NCBI GenBank assembly: GCA_028023455.1
Contig: JAQFVV010000151.1
Location: 2,229,097 to 2,293,096, forward strand
From: Epiperipatus broadwayi
Lineage: Eukaryota > Onychophora > Udeonychophora > Euonychophora > Peripatidae
Length of the DNA stretch: 64,000 bases
Direction of reading: 5' to 3'
Shown here: in pieces, positions 1 to 11,470 of the stretch
Layout of the letters: each line of letters opens with the position of its first letter
How positions within the stretch are numbered: the first letter of the stretch is position 1
Program-made: the position numbers and the translations under genes
Notes under the pieces: model-generated
What the model was told of the DNA's origin: nothing
Seen by the model: only the letters and a program-made list of their open reading frames with translations
Databases searched by the model: none

Positions 1-114
1 CCATAATGTTAAATCTTGGGGGGCTATTTGCCCAGAGGTATTAGCTTTAGGTTGGGTATGATATGAGTTTGATGTATTATCATTATCTGATTTTAGGGAT
101 TCATCTTTCCGTTT

Positions 115-2231
115 TTAATGGGTGGGACTGTCATTGCACTGTATGTCATCAGAGTTTGAGGTGGTCTCATTTGAATCAATATTTGTGCTATTGTTATTGT
201 TGTGAACCAAGATGGTGGATTGTGTGTTTCTGTTCCGGCGCTTTTTCCTTTGGCGCGGTATGGTGAAGGGTTTAGGGACATGATCAGGCCCAGACTCTGT
301 GAGGCTTGCAGTTTCTTCTTGCCTAGTTTCAGCATCCATTTCTTCTTGCTCAAAGTCAGAACAAGTGTCTGTTGAAGAGAAGTAAGTTTTGCTTGTCTTG
401 TTTTGACGTGTTTGGAGGCATCCGAGTGGGTTGGTTTCTTGGCATTGGTTTTGATCTTTTATGTTGTTTTGATGAGAGTTATTTGTTGAATGATTATATG
501 TTTTCAGCTTAATAGAATTCTCATGCTCTAAATTTATATTTCGATTATGTTCTATTTCGGGTTTTGTTTGTTGCATGTTTTTCTGTTCTTGTATATGCTC
601 TTCTTTTGAACCACACCGATGCGACCGACCTGCAAAGGTACCACAAGAGGTGCAGTGTCTGGAGGGGCAGTTGCGCAGCAGGTGTCCCGTCTTCCTACAT
701 TCGAAACATTGCGATTCTACTCCCCAGAATGAGATGAAAAGAGGCACTCTTCTAATACGGATTGTGGGGGGGGGGAGGGATATCTAATGGCAATATTCCC
801 TTTTTTAATGTAATTTGAAAGAGTGCTATGTTTTGCGGAACTTCTTCTTGTATTCCAGGGATCCTAAGATATTTAAAAGAAGTGATTTGCCCATAAGGCA
901 TTAGAAGGTTTTGTAAGTCAGAAATGTTGAATCCCAGACCACAATTTTTTACCCTGCCACTTATTGAAGTGTCACAGACTATGTTTGGATTGATGGTAAT
1001 TAGGTATCTGTTATCAAGTATCCTATATTTATTTTTAAAAGCTTGTTTTGCCATGATGTTTGTAAATTGGAGGATTAGATAACGAGGGTTGGGGTGATAT
1101 GGTACCCTTTGAATAACTTTCCAGAGATCTTGGGCTTTTAGCAGGTCGAAGAGTTTACTGGTTGGAAATGGGAATAATCTTAGTAAGTGGTCTGTAGTGG
1201 ACAGAATGAGTGAAGCTTCATCATTGAAGATAGCAAAAGATTTTAGTAATCCTTGTGGCATGGCTTCATTGAATTTGGTAACTGTTTCAGTATAAAGCTG
1301 ATGATTATTGAGTTGGTCATGAGAACTGTTTGATGGTTTATGTATAAACATTCCTGTGTCTGATGTCTCATCCAACTCCCCCATCAACTCAATCAATTGT
1401 TGTGTGGCTTCATTATTGTCTTGCAGATTGTTTGAATTGTGCTTTATGTTTTCTGTTGTGTTGGCTGTGATATTATCTTTTTGTGTATAATCTGGTTTAG
1501 TTATATATCTTTGTGATTGCATAAATTCTTCATTTGTTTTATTGGAATCGTGATTATTGTCTTGATGTTTGAAATATCCATTGTTTTGCTTTATTTCAGA
1601 GGAAGAGCTGATGTTTGTAGACTCTTCACTACTAGTGTGATCTGGGTTTTTTGTTTTGTTTTCAGGCACAAGCGTTGATGTGAAACTGGATTCATAATTT
1701 TTTCCCTTGTTCGTGGAAAGATTATTTTGCTTGATGGAATTCTTCATGGTATTGTATTCTATAACATTCGCATGATTGACGTTAACTGATCGCGTTATTC
1801 TAATATGAATTGCTTTTTGCGTATTTTCGCCGCTGCAGATTTTAGGTTTGGCTAAGTATTTTTTTATGTTTTTCATTTAGAGTTGATTTAACTATGTGGT
1901 GAGGAGTTAATTCTCCATCAGAAGGGTCTTGTAAAGAATTTCCTTCTGTTTTAAGTGTTTTCTCTTTGGTATGAAGAAACTTATCCTTGTCATTTTCCCT
2001 TCGTGTTTGTTTGCAAAGTTTTAAAGATTTATCGTTCAATGTGCTGATGTTTATTTTAGAAACACAGCATTTTGCTTTTGATAAGTTATCTGATTTGTTC
2101 TGTTTTGCTATTGGGAAATTTATATGTCTATATATTTTTTTTCCCTGACTATCCACTATAGATTTTTGAAGTAATTCACCCCCCTCTTCCATGTTAGTTG
2201 TTGAAGGCTTGGAGCCTTGTAGGCCAGCCAT
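115..2231 (-). pseudogene. Decayed retroelement ORF1 (gag-like, CCHC zinc knuckle)
   Basis: Three overlapping minus-strand frames read as one broken protein: 2231-1842 (N-terminus), 1876-752 (the bulk) and 747-115 (C-terminus). The N-terminal two thirds is Asn/Ser/Lys-rich and looks disordered. From about 1240 to 780 it becomes ordered, with motifs such as YLILQFTN and YGQITSFKYLRIPGI, which resemble the RRM-like part of non-LTR or gag ORF1 proteins. A CCHC zinc knuckle (CFEC, then GH, then RNC; C-x2-C-x4-H-x4-C) lies near 705. The first frame shift is in an A-rich run near 1860 and the second is at a G/C homopolymer near 765-775, so the copy is a pseudogene unless those runs are assembly errors. 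A pol ORF would be expected left of the window. Nucleic-acid binding is inferred from the zinc knuckle. The element class (LINE or LTR) is not settled. Confidence 0.6.
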
Positions 2232-2600
2232 GAACGTTAGGAGATGACGTTATTCAACTCAATCAAGGTGGGATTTAAATCAAGCTTTATGTGATCGTAA
2301 ATTTTTTAAAACCAAATGTAAAAGTGCAAATTAATAAAATTAGTACTTACACTCTGTTTAAAAGCATTTTGAGACGAAATCCTAGGTTAAAAGTGAATGT
2401 TTTTTTGTCTCAAAGGTGATATGATTTGAACAACGACTGGTCCGTTGCGCCGCTAGAGGTCACTCTAAAAACTAAATTTCTAGTAGTAAAAGGAACAAAA
2501 CCTGGACCTTTACCTAAAATAGCCAAATCAGATGAATTCAAAACATAATTAGACAAATTTAAAACAGAAGAAACATCAGGCTTTTTTTAAAACACACCAA
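2232..2600. other. Gap between gag-like remnant and Penelope-like remnant
   Basis: Probable 5' untranslated part of the minus-strand ORF1 element, then a short plus-strand coding-looking stretch (about 2470-2590, reading KGTKPGPLPKIAKS) interrupted by a stop. I do not recognise it. It could be upstream sequence of the Penelope-like element that follows. Confidence 0.3.
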
Positions 2601-3649
2601 ATTATACTCTTTGTTTAACAAAATTTTTTTTCCCCAGACTTATAAATCAACCAATTGGTTATTGGTTATGTTATTTCTCCTTTAATGTATTTTGTCTATA
2701 TTGATTTTTTGGAATGTAGCATTATTAATCAATTTTTTGTTTCTTTAAAATTATTTGTTAGGTATATTAATGATTGTTTGTTTGCTATTCAGAAAGAAAA
2801 ATTAGAGGAGTTTTTAGATGGACTGAATGCTTTTGATTCTAGTATTGAGGGTGGTAGTTTTGATTTTGTAAAATTAAAATTTTTGGATTTAAGTGTTGAA
2901 AAGGTTGATAATGTTTTATTTTGTAGTCATGTTATAAAACCTAAGAATTTGAGAAATATGTTTAGGTCTGATAGTTATCAGTCTTTTACGCATAAAAAAA
3001 TATCTCTATTGAATTTTTGTTGTAGGAATAGAAGGCTTAATAGTAATAATCCTGATATTCAAAAAGGTCAATTTGCTGCTGATTATGTAGAATTAGGTTA
3101 TAATCATGAATTTATTAGAAATGTTGTATTTAATAATAATATTTATAGTCATGACTCCCATAGAAAAATTTTACGGTTAGTAAGGATAGAGTTTATGTCT
3201 TCACCATTTAAGTTATCAATTTATAATTTGGTTTATAAGAATAGGCATTTGTTAGGAGGAATGAAGGTAGCATGGAAGAAAGGTTTTGATTTGAATTCTT
3301 TACTGAATGAGTCAAAGCAGTCAATTGACAGTAAATCAATTCCTGGTATTATTTATAAGATTCCAGTTGTACTAAGATCTATACAAGTCGGAGTAAATTT
3401 AGCCTTAATGAAATGATTAAAGTTCATATAAGTAGAGTTAAACATAGGTATCATAACTCAGCTTTATATATTCATGCATTGAATACAGATCATAAAATAT
3501 TGTTTGACAATGCAACAGTTATTTTTTATGAAAAGAATGAATTAAAAAGAAGAGTAAAGGAAACTTTAATGATAAAACTTCTTGAATCTGAGGTTATCAA
3601 TCTTATGAAGACATCCTTTGATATAAAGGGAAGTTGGTTTTTGAAATGA
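2600..3649 (+). pseudogene. Penelope-like retroelement remnant: RT C-terminal half plus GIY-YIG endonuclease
   Basis: The frame 2655-3416 carries the reverse-transcriptase motifs ISPLMYFVYIDFLE (motif B-like), RYINDCLFAI (the YVDD box, here YIND) and KLKFLDLSVE, in the order and spacing of Penelope-like RTs. The following frame, 3413-3649, contains NSALYIHALNTDHKI and ELKRRVKE, typical of the C-terminal part of the GIY-YIG endonuclease in these elements. The GIY segment (GIIYKIP near 3350) and the YIG-like segment (KIYTSRS near 3380) are in different frames, so a frameshift lies near 3366. The catalytic aspartate pair is altered (ND for DD) and the 5' half is missing, so the copy is dead. A perfect inverted repeat lies 220 bp downstream and may belong to it. 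Confidence 0.7.
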
Positions 3650-3869
3650 ATTTTGGAAAGTTTTGTTTGTTTTGTATGAAATGAATTTTGGAAAGTTTTG
3701 TTTGTTTTGTATATATATGTTGTTTCTTTATTTTGATTTTCACTTGAGAACGTCTATTTGTTTACTAGATGAAATCATGGTCATGTAAAGATTTTGGTAA
3801 AATTTGGATTTTATCTAGTATTGTATTCGAATAAGCATTTATTTTATAACGTCTTGCGTGCGATTATAA
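3650..3869. other. Short duplication and AT-rich spacer
   Basis: A 31-32 bp segment beginning ATGAATTTTGGAAAG is repeated in tandem at about 3646-3710 just after the Penelope-like stop codon. The direct repeat CTAGTATTGTATT at 3815-3827 recurs at 4120-4132, immediately right of the inverted repeat. Confidence 0.5.
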
Positions 3870-4119
3870 TTACGATAGAATGACAGCCTGTTAAGCTAAA
3901 TTGCGCAGACGCTGTGAGAATGTTGTTAATAAATGAATACCTTCGAACAACTTTTTGCGCAGACGCTGTGAGAATGTTGTTAATAAATGAATACCTTCGA
4001 ACAACCACATGATATAGTATTTATATAAGAGTAAAAGGTTGTTCGAAGGTATTCATTTATTAACAACATTCTCACAGCGTCTGCGCAATTTAGCTTAACA
4101 GGCTGTCATTCTATCGTAA
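3870..4119. repeat. Perfect 82-bp inverted repeat (foldback) with a duplicated arm segment
   Basis: Positions 3870-3951 and 4038-4119 are identical reverse complements over all 82 bases, starting TTACGATAGAATGACAG. The inner 51-52 bp of the left arm is duplicated in tandem at 3954-4005. The remaining spacer is about 32 bp. The 13-bp direct repeat CTAGTATTGTATT flanks the region (3815-3827 and 4120-4132) and may be a target-site duplication or old flank. Perfect arms mean recent formation, gene conversion or a foldback sequencing artefact. Penelope-like elements can carry inverted terminal repeats, and a remnant of one lies just upstream, so this could be its terminal structure. Confidence 0.85.
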
Positions 4120-4340
4120 CTAGTATTGTATTGTTTTATGGTTTTGTACTTTATTTATTACTAGTATATTGTTAGGCAGTTTTGAATTGTATGTATATAT
4201 TTAAATTAAATATAAGCATATGGATTAACTCATCCCTCTTTTTCTATGAGTAATATCTTTATTGGACATACTTAAAATTTCCATCTCACCACATATTCTT
4301 AAAACATATTAATAATTGTATTGGTAAAAAAAAATTACTT

Positions 4341-4380
4341 CCAAGATGTATTTCACGCTGAACCAGCATTCATCAATTGG
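4341..4380 (-). ncRNA. Hammerhead-like motif (variant core TTGATGA)
   Basis: On the minus strand: helix I strand CCAA, core TTGATGA (C3 changed to T), a 5-bp hairpin GTGCT-GGTTC-AGCGT, GAAA, then TACATC and closing TTGG. CCAA pairs with TTGG. A second copy at 32559-32594 has GTGCT-AGTTC-AGCAT, so a G.U pair in stem II becomes A-U, which preserves pairing. The T in place of C3 would normally weaken or abolish catalysis, so this is called hammerhead-like only. Confidence 0.35.
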
Positions 4381-5126
4381 TCTTGGACACACACACACAT
4401 TTGTGTGTGCATGTGTTACACTCAGAAATCTATGTAATACAATGCGTATACCTACAATTCACACGATTGATAGATATCTGTTATATAAATATAAACAGGT
4501 AAGTTAACAGGGTTATACCATGAATAAACTTACAAATAATTAAATATTTTGTTTTAGACCGAGCTAAAAAAGATTATCAAAATATCCAAATATAAAAAAA
4601 AAATAGTATTAGTCACAAAGCATTTACTTGCCGAAACACTGAATATCCAACATATAAGAGTTTCAATTAGTAATGTAACAAATGAAGCAATTAAAAAACA
4701 TGTAAGAGGTGCTGAATGTACATCAAATAGTTTCAACTGCTTGACTGAGAATGCAAAAAAAGCTAAATTACAGCCTTATGAATTCACTGAACTAAGTATT
4801 TCCAAGCAAATAAAGTGTGATTCATTGCAAGCCATGATGGAAATAGTTTTTGTTTGTTATATAAAATTAATTTGGTTAAGAGTGATCAAAAAAACAAATG
4901 ATGATATTAAAAAACAATGTCTCTAACACCACACACAAAAACTTAGGTGCTAAATTATTAGCTTCTTTCATAACATATCTCCTTCTGTGAATATATAATT
5001 TTATCACAAAATGTACGCATCATTTAATATAATATGCATTTCAACTTGATTAATTCTTTGCGGTTGCTTTGTTTGATTATCTATTATACAACTACGGCAA
5101 AAATATAATAAATTGGAGAGGCTTAC
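4381..5126. other. Intronic/flanking AT-rich sequence
   Basis: A short CA microsatellite at about 4387-4402. The stretch 4550-4925 has a weakly coding-like plus-strand composition (a 61-codon frame at 4741-4926) but no recognisable motif. Otherwise nothing is seen. This lies downstream of ankyrin exon 5242-5127 on the gene's strand, i.e. in its next intron. Confidence 0.4.
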
Positions 5127-5242
5127 CTTTATCTGAACCATTTTTTAATACCACTTTGGCAACAAGTAAAGCATTTTGGGTTTTTTGTAAAGCAACATGA
5201 TGAAGTACGCCTTTTCCATTCACATCGTAGACATTGGCATTG
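5127..5242 (-). CDS. Ankyrin-repeat protein, coding exon d (fourth seen)
   Basis: An internal exon of 116 bp with acceptor ...TTTTTAAG before 5242 and donor AAAG|GTAAGC at 5127/5126. It completes the split GC|C alanine codon of the previous exon and reads NANVYDVNGKGVLHHVALQK, then NALLVAKVVLKNGSDK, a typical ankyrin repeat (D-x-x-G-x-x-x-L-H-x-x-A). It ends in phase 1, so at least one more exon lies to the left on the minus strand, beyond or near the window edge. Ankyrin repeats are protein-binding scaffolds. No other domain is visible, so the partner and function are unknown. Exon phase and frame agree with the other three exons. Confidence 0.85.
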
Positions 5243-5590
5243 CTTAAAAATAAAATTAAAAAAAACAGTTAAATTATTAGTCATTTCAGATAACATTAGA
5301 ACTGATGTTATAGGGCGATGTTATTATGATGATATGATTAACTAATTTTTATTATTCTATTTGAATTTTTTATTTTAATTAAATAATTACTTTTGATAAC
5401 ACACAATGTATTATAAACATGAAGAAAAGCTCTAAACCTCTTTTCCCAAATAAACAATTTAATTGTATGTGTATATACATAATAAAATTTTAATCCCGTA
5501 TGTTATGTATATAAGCAATACAAATAAAATGTCTGTTAATTAAAAATTATTGTAATAACAATAAAAATAATAAATAAAACAGTAATTAAT
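5243..5590. other. Intron sequence (start of about 12.9-kb intron)
   Basis: AT-rich, with short mono- and dinucleotide runs. No gene, RNA or repeat recognised. It belongs to the intron between exons 18288-18128 and 5242-5127. Confidence 0.5.
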
Positions 5591-5690
5591 TGTCAAGCAT
5601 TGGTAGCCGAGTGGTTAACACAGCTGCCTTACAAGAAGTTGTCCCCGGGTCCACTTCCCGGCTAATGCTTTGACACATAAAAAAACCAAA
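5591..5690 (+). repeat. tRNA-derived SINE, copy 1
   Basis: A tRNA-like body with box A TAGCCGAGTGG near 5604, an acceptor-like stem AGCATTG/TAATGCT, a T-arm CCGGG...CCCGG and a degenerate box B. It ends in TTTGACACATAAAAAAA. The ends are inverted (TGTCAA at the start, TTTGACA at the end), extending the acceptor stem. The copy at 56393-56500 has the same layout and the same TTTGACACA plus A tail, so this is a dispersed short SINE rather than a tRNA gene. AAAACAGT occurs on both sides (near 5577 and 5690) and may be a target duplication. Confidence 0.6.
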
Positions 5691-7137
5691 AACAGTTCCT
5701 TCTTATGATTTTTTAAAAATTTATTTTTAAAAGTATATGCCTGAAAAATGGCTAAAATAATGGATTGAAAGCAACAATGTTTGTCCACTGACTGGACAGT
5801 CATTGAACATGTGAGATGTGACAGTTTATTAAACTATGAAAATTAATTCTTAGAGTTTTAAAAAACAATTGGAATGTTTCTTTGATGCAAAAATGGATAT
5901 TACCTACTTTCCAATGATAAAGTCTAAAAGCTAAAAACATAAAATGTACATAAAGATTATGTTCATCTACAGATATAATTTTATAAGCTTGATGGATTAT
6001 CTATGCATGGGATAAAAACTGGTTCAATTCCCATAACATCACAATGAATGAAACTAGCGTCTGTTTACTTGTAATGTTTTACGAATTAATTACTTGCTCA
6101 ATGAAAGAATATCTACATTGCATTGTCATATACAAAAATTAGTGGTTTGCACACTTATAACCTTATATAGAACACATATTTGCTGAATGAAAAGACAATT
6201 TGGATATTTGGAAAATATTGGAATTAATACAATGTACTTCAAATCTTATAGCTTTTCATAATATTTCTACTTTCTCTGGAATAACAAAATATCTGATCGC
6301 AATTTTAAAAAAATAAACATTAGAACTATGGTACTATTTTTGAAATGCTGCATAGTAATTATTATTTTAATTTAAAATATTCACTTTTTTATTTATTGAT
6401 TATAAATTAACTTCGGGTATGTCACTTATATTATAAGAATTCAAAAAGATTATATTGTAATAAATATTTATTTAATTTAGTTCTCTTAAATTTACATTAA
6501 CAAATAAGTAGATTCATTTTTATATATATGTATATTTTATATTTCGATTAACTATATTTTTATATAAAGTATAGAAAGAAGATATATCTAAAACACTCTT
6601 ATATTTCAGAAAGTATTAATGCTCAGTAACTTTTTTGTTATATAATCATGTTTGCATTTAATATCTAATCAATGGAGATTGAGGTGCAATAACCTATTTA
6701 AATATGAAGTTAATATCAATTGAAAACCTACTGCTTAAAGCATAATCGGATTATAAGCATATATTTTAAATGTTTATTTGGCAAATATATTTTTGATTTT
6801 AATTTATGTCAATTTGTTAATAAATTTTGAATTAATTTAAAACAAATAAACTTGCTTGGTTGTCATTCAATTTTACAATGTAAATTTATTGTTTAATCTT
6901 ACTTGGATGAGACGATATTCACTAATTGATTATTCCATATAATTCATTAGAATCAGTTATAAAAATAATTTAGAAATCAAAAACACAGAATGGTTAAGAA
7001 AGTGTAATTACATATCATTTTCTATGTATTGAATTTAATGCTTATTATCTTACCAAGTATAGATCTTATACAGCAATAAATTAATTGATTTGACATTCTT
7101 AAATATTTAATAAGTAATTGGAAACTTAAATTATTAA
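5691..7137. other. Intron sequence without recognisable content
   Basis: AT-rich, with many stop codons in all frames and short AT microsatellites (around 6520-6560). No coding, RNA or clear repeat signal was found by eye. Confidence 0.5.
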
Positions 7138-7465
7138 AACAGGCAAAATTCTCTATACGTATTACCACTCAGTGCAAGCCAGAGTAATCAATGGATGCCA
7201 GAAGGCTTGTGCGTAAAATCCCCATCTAGTGCCTATTCATCCAATATCCCTAGACTAATTTCTGGCTTGTGGCCTGTCACTGAGGAGCCTTGGATCTGAG
7301 AGCACTGCACCTAGATCTTAGCTCTCAGATCCAAGGCTCCTCGCTGACAAAGGTCACAAGCCAGAAACTAGTCTGGGGACATTGGATGAGTAGGCATTAG
7401 ATGGGAATTTTACGCACAAGCCTTCTGGCAACCATTGATTACTCTGGCTTGCACTGAGTGGTAAT
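7138..7465. repeat. Hammerhead-bearing foldback repeat, copy A1 (left part)
   Basis: Left arm 7138-7319 starts AAAACAGGCAAAATTCTC. Right arm 7320-7465 is its inverted, slightly diverged copy. Both arms carry the hammerhead-like segment but with damaged cores: the right arm (7329-7387, plus) has CTGACAA (G8 to A) with GAAA, ACTAGT and GTC intact, and the left arm (minus) has lost one core base. The repeat's right end is interrupted by the insertion at 7470-9593 and resumes at 9598. Confidence 0.8.
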
Positions 7466-9597
7466 ATGTTGTAACGATCCGGAGAATATTACTTAACGTA
7501 ATCTGCACTACAGGGCACCATCTAGGCATTTGAACCTAGAAAAATTTATAGAGTAGGCAGATACGTAAGTAAAAAAAAAAAAAATTTTTTTTTTTTGCAT
7601 CCGGTCGTTAGCCCATGTCACTAGCTCAGTGGAATAGCAGAGATTTAAAAAATAATATAAGAATATATATATAAGAGGAATAAAATAAGCCACTGCCAGT
7701 AATTAACATACAAACATTTATTTATGCACATATATATAAGATTTAAAATTATTTTAGTATTAGTTATACATTTTAACATTTAACATTATTTTTAACTTTA
7801 CCTTAGATTTTAATTTATATTTTAATTTCTATTATATTATAAGTTTACATTTTAATTAAGTTCGCACAGATGGGATTATAAAAGCTTGTTATAATATGTT
7901 GCTATAGATCGGTTACATAGATTTCAACGGTCAAAAACATTTCAAAATAATATAAACGATCAAAATACAAAATTATTGATTACTGACAATTACATAGGGA
8001 AATATAAGAAATCCTCTAGTATTCAGCATAAGATACTTGCATTGTCACCAATAACTTAAAAGACATCCGAATAAATACATTTTAGGTACTCCCCGTATGG
8101 TATCATTATTTATCGAATGTCTATATATTTTGATCAAATATGAAAACCCGAAACACAATTCACCGTTAACCAATCCATGCAAGCGTCTATAAACAACTTA
8201 AATTTAATGCATTTTTATTTAGGGTCGAGTATGAATAAACTACGTAGATTTGCATTTGAAAATAAAATATTATATCCCTATTTAACCTTAGGCTAAAATT
8301 CGCAGTCAAACTGGCATCAATTCATCTGATACATTGATGTATTCAATGTAATACGGAATACGACAGCACCAAAAAGATTAAGAGAAGGCATTGACTCCCA
8401 TCAGATAGGGATATTACATCTATCTAATGAGAAGAACACTAAAAAAAAAACTCCATAGAAAAGAACTGCGTTCTCCGTCTTATAATTCCTTTCATAGGCA
8501 AACGGGTGAGTGCGGCATAAATATAAACGATTCTGCCAGTAGTGAATCTCCGACTACATCTACTAACTACATCAATATATCCAATCCATTGACCCAATCT
8601 AATAACGACATAAATAACCTAAGATTACCCTCCCCTAATATAACTTTACAAATCTATACAGCCATTCACGCCCGACTTAAGTTTAACATTTATATAATTA
8701 ATTTAACGAAAAACAAAAATCATGATAAAACTTAAAGAACAAAAAAATAAATAAATAAATGGAAATGATTTTAAATATATATATATATACATCAAATAAC
8801 ATTATTAATAAATTAAGTTGGTCAGATAGGATAATATTGCAATCATTTAACTTTGGAAAGTTTTAATTTAATGTTCATTATTTATAAAGTCATCTTTTAC
8901 AGTTGCTTGCCGTTTGAAATCCAGCGTTAAATTTCCCGATGATCCTGTGGTCCTCTGAATATAAGAAAAGCGATGTTTCATTTTTCCATTTTATAACAAC
9001 TGAAGGGATTGAACGTGCGTCTTTTTCAATCCCTTCTTCTTCACTTTCGCACTAACACATATCTGTCACATCGTAAATAATCATTAACTATAATAATTTC
9101 CAAACTTGTCCTTTTTATATTAATGTGAAGGATTGAATTTACATTACGTCACCGATGCGATGGTCCTTTCGCTGCGGTCCGATTCCATAGGGATTTCTTC
9201 TTATTTGCTAACAGTTTCTATTGTTTTCCTATCTGACCGATGTTTTTACATTTAAATGCCCAAGGCTGGTTTACATTTAACTAATTAACAATCATTTCCA
9301 TTTCTGATTAATTAACCTGTTTTCCAAATCAAAAATATATTTAAAGATAAATTTAAAGATATAATTTTATCTCCAAATCTTTTTAAAATTTAGTTTTAAA
9401 ATACTTTTTCTTTAATAAAGTTTTATTTTAATAATTTTTCATTATCTGTGCGATTTAATATATACGAGTTTAAGATGATATTTAATTTCAATTTTTAATT
9501 CTTAAAGAAAATTTTTAAATGCGAACTTTTTAATTTACTTTCATGTTTAATAAATAAAAAAGAACAATGTAACGAATGTCTGTGCTCGTTACAATGT
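7466..9597. mobile_element. 2.1-kb insertion with TG...CA ends and 4-bp target duplication (LTR-type)
   Basis: The element runs 7470-9593, begins TGTAACGA and ends TCGTTACA (8-bp inverted ends, TG...CA). It is flanked by ATGT at 7466-7469 and 9594-9597. Removing it restores the foldback repeat, whose sequence stops at 7465-7469 and continues ...ATAGAATTTTGCCTGTTTTAATAACAG from 9598, as in the uninterrupted copy near 33785. TG...CA ends and 4-bp duplications are typical of Ty3/gypsy integrase products. No internal LTR pair or pol gene is visible, so it may be a long solo LTR or a non-autonomous derivative. A 102-codon plus-strand frame at 8427-8735 (basic N-terminus, then Ser/Asn/Thr-rich) is unrecognised. 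Confidence 0.7.
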
Positions 9598-9662
9598 ATA
9601 GAATTTTGCCTGTTTTAATAACAGTTATGAGCAAGCATAAGAAATGGTGATCGTGTGATGTT
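9598..9662. repeat. Hammerhead-bearing foldback repeat, copy A1 (right end)
   Basis: Reads ATAGAATTTTGCCTG, then AACAGTTATGAGCAAGC and GTGATCGTGTGATG, the same 3' extension seen after copies at 33790-33870 and 60915-60985. It is the separated right end of the copy that begins at 7138. Confidence 0.8.
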
Positions 9663-11430
9663 AATTGGAAACTTATTGTAACTATTTTATTAGTGACAAG
9701 TAATAGATATACTAAAATATATATTATATATGAATTGATTTGATGATTGATAGATATAAATATGATTATTATTAGAGAGGAGTAAAGGGACGTACAATAA
9801 AATGTTTGTATATTTTATTTTAAATAATTGTTGATTAAAGTTAATATTATATTAAGTTCGTATATAGCCATAAAGATCTTAATCTTATTCAGTTATAAAG
9901 CTGAAAATAGTAATATATTTTATTATGCTATAAATTAGAGTGATTTGTTTTAATTGTATTTAAAGTTCAATAATATGGATTGTAAATTCAGTTTAAATAT
10001 TAAATTTTAATATTTGATTATAAAACATCTAACAATCTTCCATATGCTTTGACAGTTATAGACTAAAGTTTTAATAACTTCACTTTAATAAACTGAAGAG
10101 TACTTGGATGTGATTTGTTAATTGTTTTTGAGTAAACATCAAATAGAAATCTATCATTTATTTTATATATTGTTATGACGGGATATTGAAAATCTTAAGG
10201 TTATTTAATAGGATGATTTTATTTTATATTTTGATGGAAGTAGAAAGATCGGTTAAGTTAATTGATGATGATGATTATTATTATTATATATTTAATCTTA
10301 TTATAATTGACTTAGTTAATAAGAATACATTGATATTAGTGGAATGGCAAGGGTGAATTAGCAGTACTCTTATTTTATTTAGTTGTAATTAAAAATCAAT
10401 TATTGAGTTATATGCTTTGTTAGATATCATCAATATTGTAAATTTTTAGGGCATATTAAGATTATTATTTCTTCAATCTATGAATCATTTCGTTTAAATA
10501 TAAATAATGTTTGACTTTTGGTACAAGTTTGTATTATTATAAACAGTGTATTGATTCATAAGGACTATTAAAGATTACCTGTGTAATTCTTTGACATTAT
10601 TTTCATTCTATTATAAGGTTATCTATATTATAGGTATATACTGTTATTTATAAGACAATGATATTTAGTTTTATTGCTTTATCTTTGATCTATTGCAAAT
10701 AATGTTATATTTTAGAGTAGTTTGAAGTAATGTTTTGTTTTCTATCCATTCTAAATGCTACTGGAATTTATGAAGTTATAACAAAGATTATTATCATTGT
10801 TTTATTAACTTAAGTGTTAGACTGTTATTCATTGATTAATGCTCATTTTAGTTTTGTTTATTATTTTCATTTACTTATGAATGACACTACAATTCATGGG
10901 CATTATTAAATTAGGATTGTTCTTCCTTAGTTTATTATTTTGTTACAAATGGTGATCAAGAATTAGGCTATAATTCAGGATATAGCATAGCCCACACATT
11001 TATTCTGTTACAATATATATATATATATTGAAATAGAAATAAAAAAGAGAAAAGAATGCAGATGAAAAGACATTAAGGTGCATTACTCATTTTAAATTGC
11101 TTAGAATTAGTTAAAAAAAACATTACATCAAAAACTTTATTTTAATAAATTATGCTTATTAATGTTATACACTCATTGTATCCATGCTTTCAAATCCCAT
11201 AAATTCAATAACATATGTCTTGAAAAAATATTAAATAAAAAAATTAGAAATTTGTAAATTTCATATAAATTGCTTGTGTAGTAGTTGTTTTATTGTCTCT
11301 CGCATTCACTCAATCAAGCACAATCTGTCATATTGTGAAATTGTCTGCATTTATTACATTACTGATGTGATTTTTTAAATAAAAAAAATCATAACTGGCA
11401 ACCATGTATAAAGTTATTTCTTTTAAACTC
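9663..11430. other. Intron sequence, AT-rich
   Basis: A GAT/ATT trinucleotide run occurs near 10262-10290 and an AT run near 11015-11030. No gene or recognisable element was seen. Confidence 0.5.
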
Positions 11431-11470
11431 ACAAAATGATTATCCAGACACCTTCAGTTGTTTGGATATT

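Noticed and set aside
4741-4926. Short protein-coding gene
   Set aside because: A 61-codon frame in AT-rich sequence with no motif, conserved neighbour or splice signal that could be verified.
5591-5690. Functional tRNA gene
   Set aside because: Box B is degenerate, the acceptor stem continues into inverted flanks, and a second copy with the same tail and a target duplication exists at 56393-56500, so it is a SINE.
7138-7465. Intact ribozyme in copy A1
   Set aside because: The right arm has G8 changed to A and the left arm has lost a core base, so both are listed as damaged only.
8427-8735. 102-codon frame as a gag gene
   Set aside because: Low-complexity Ser/Asn/Thr composition with no zinc knuckle or other gag motif; reported only as part of the insertion.
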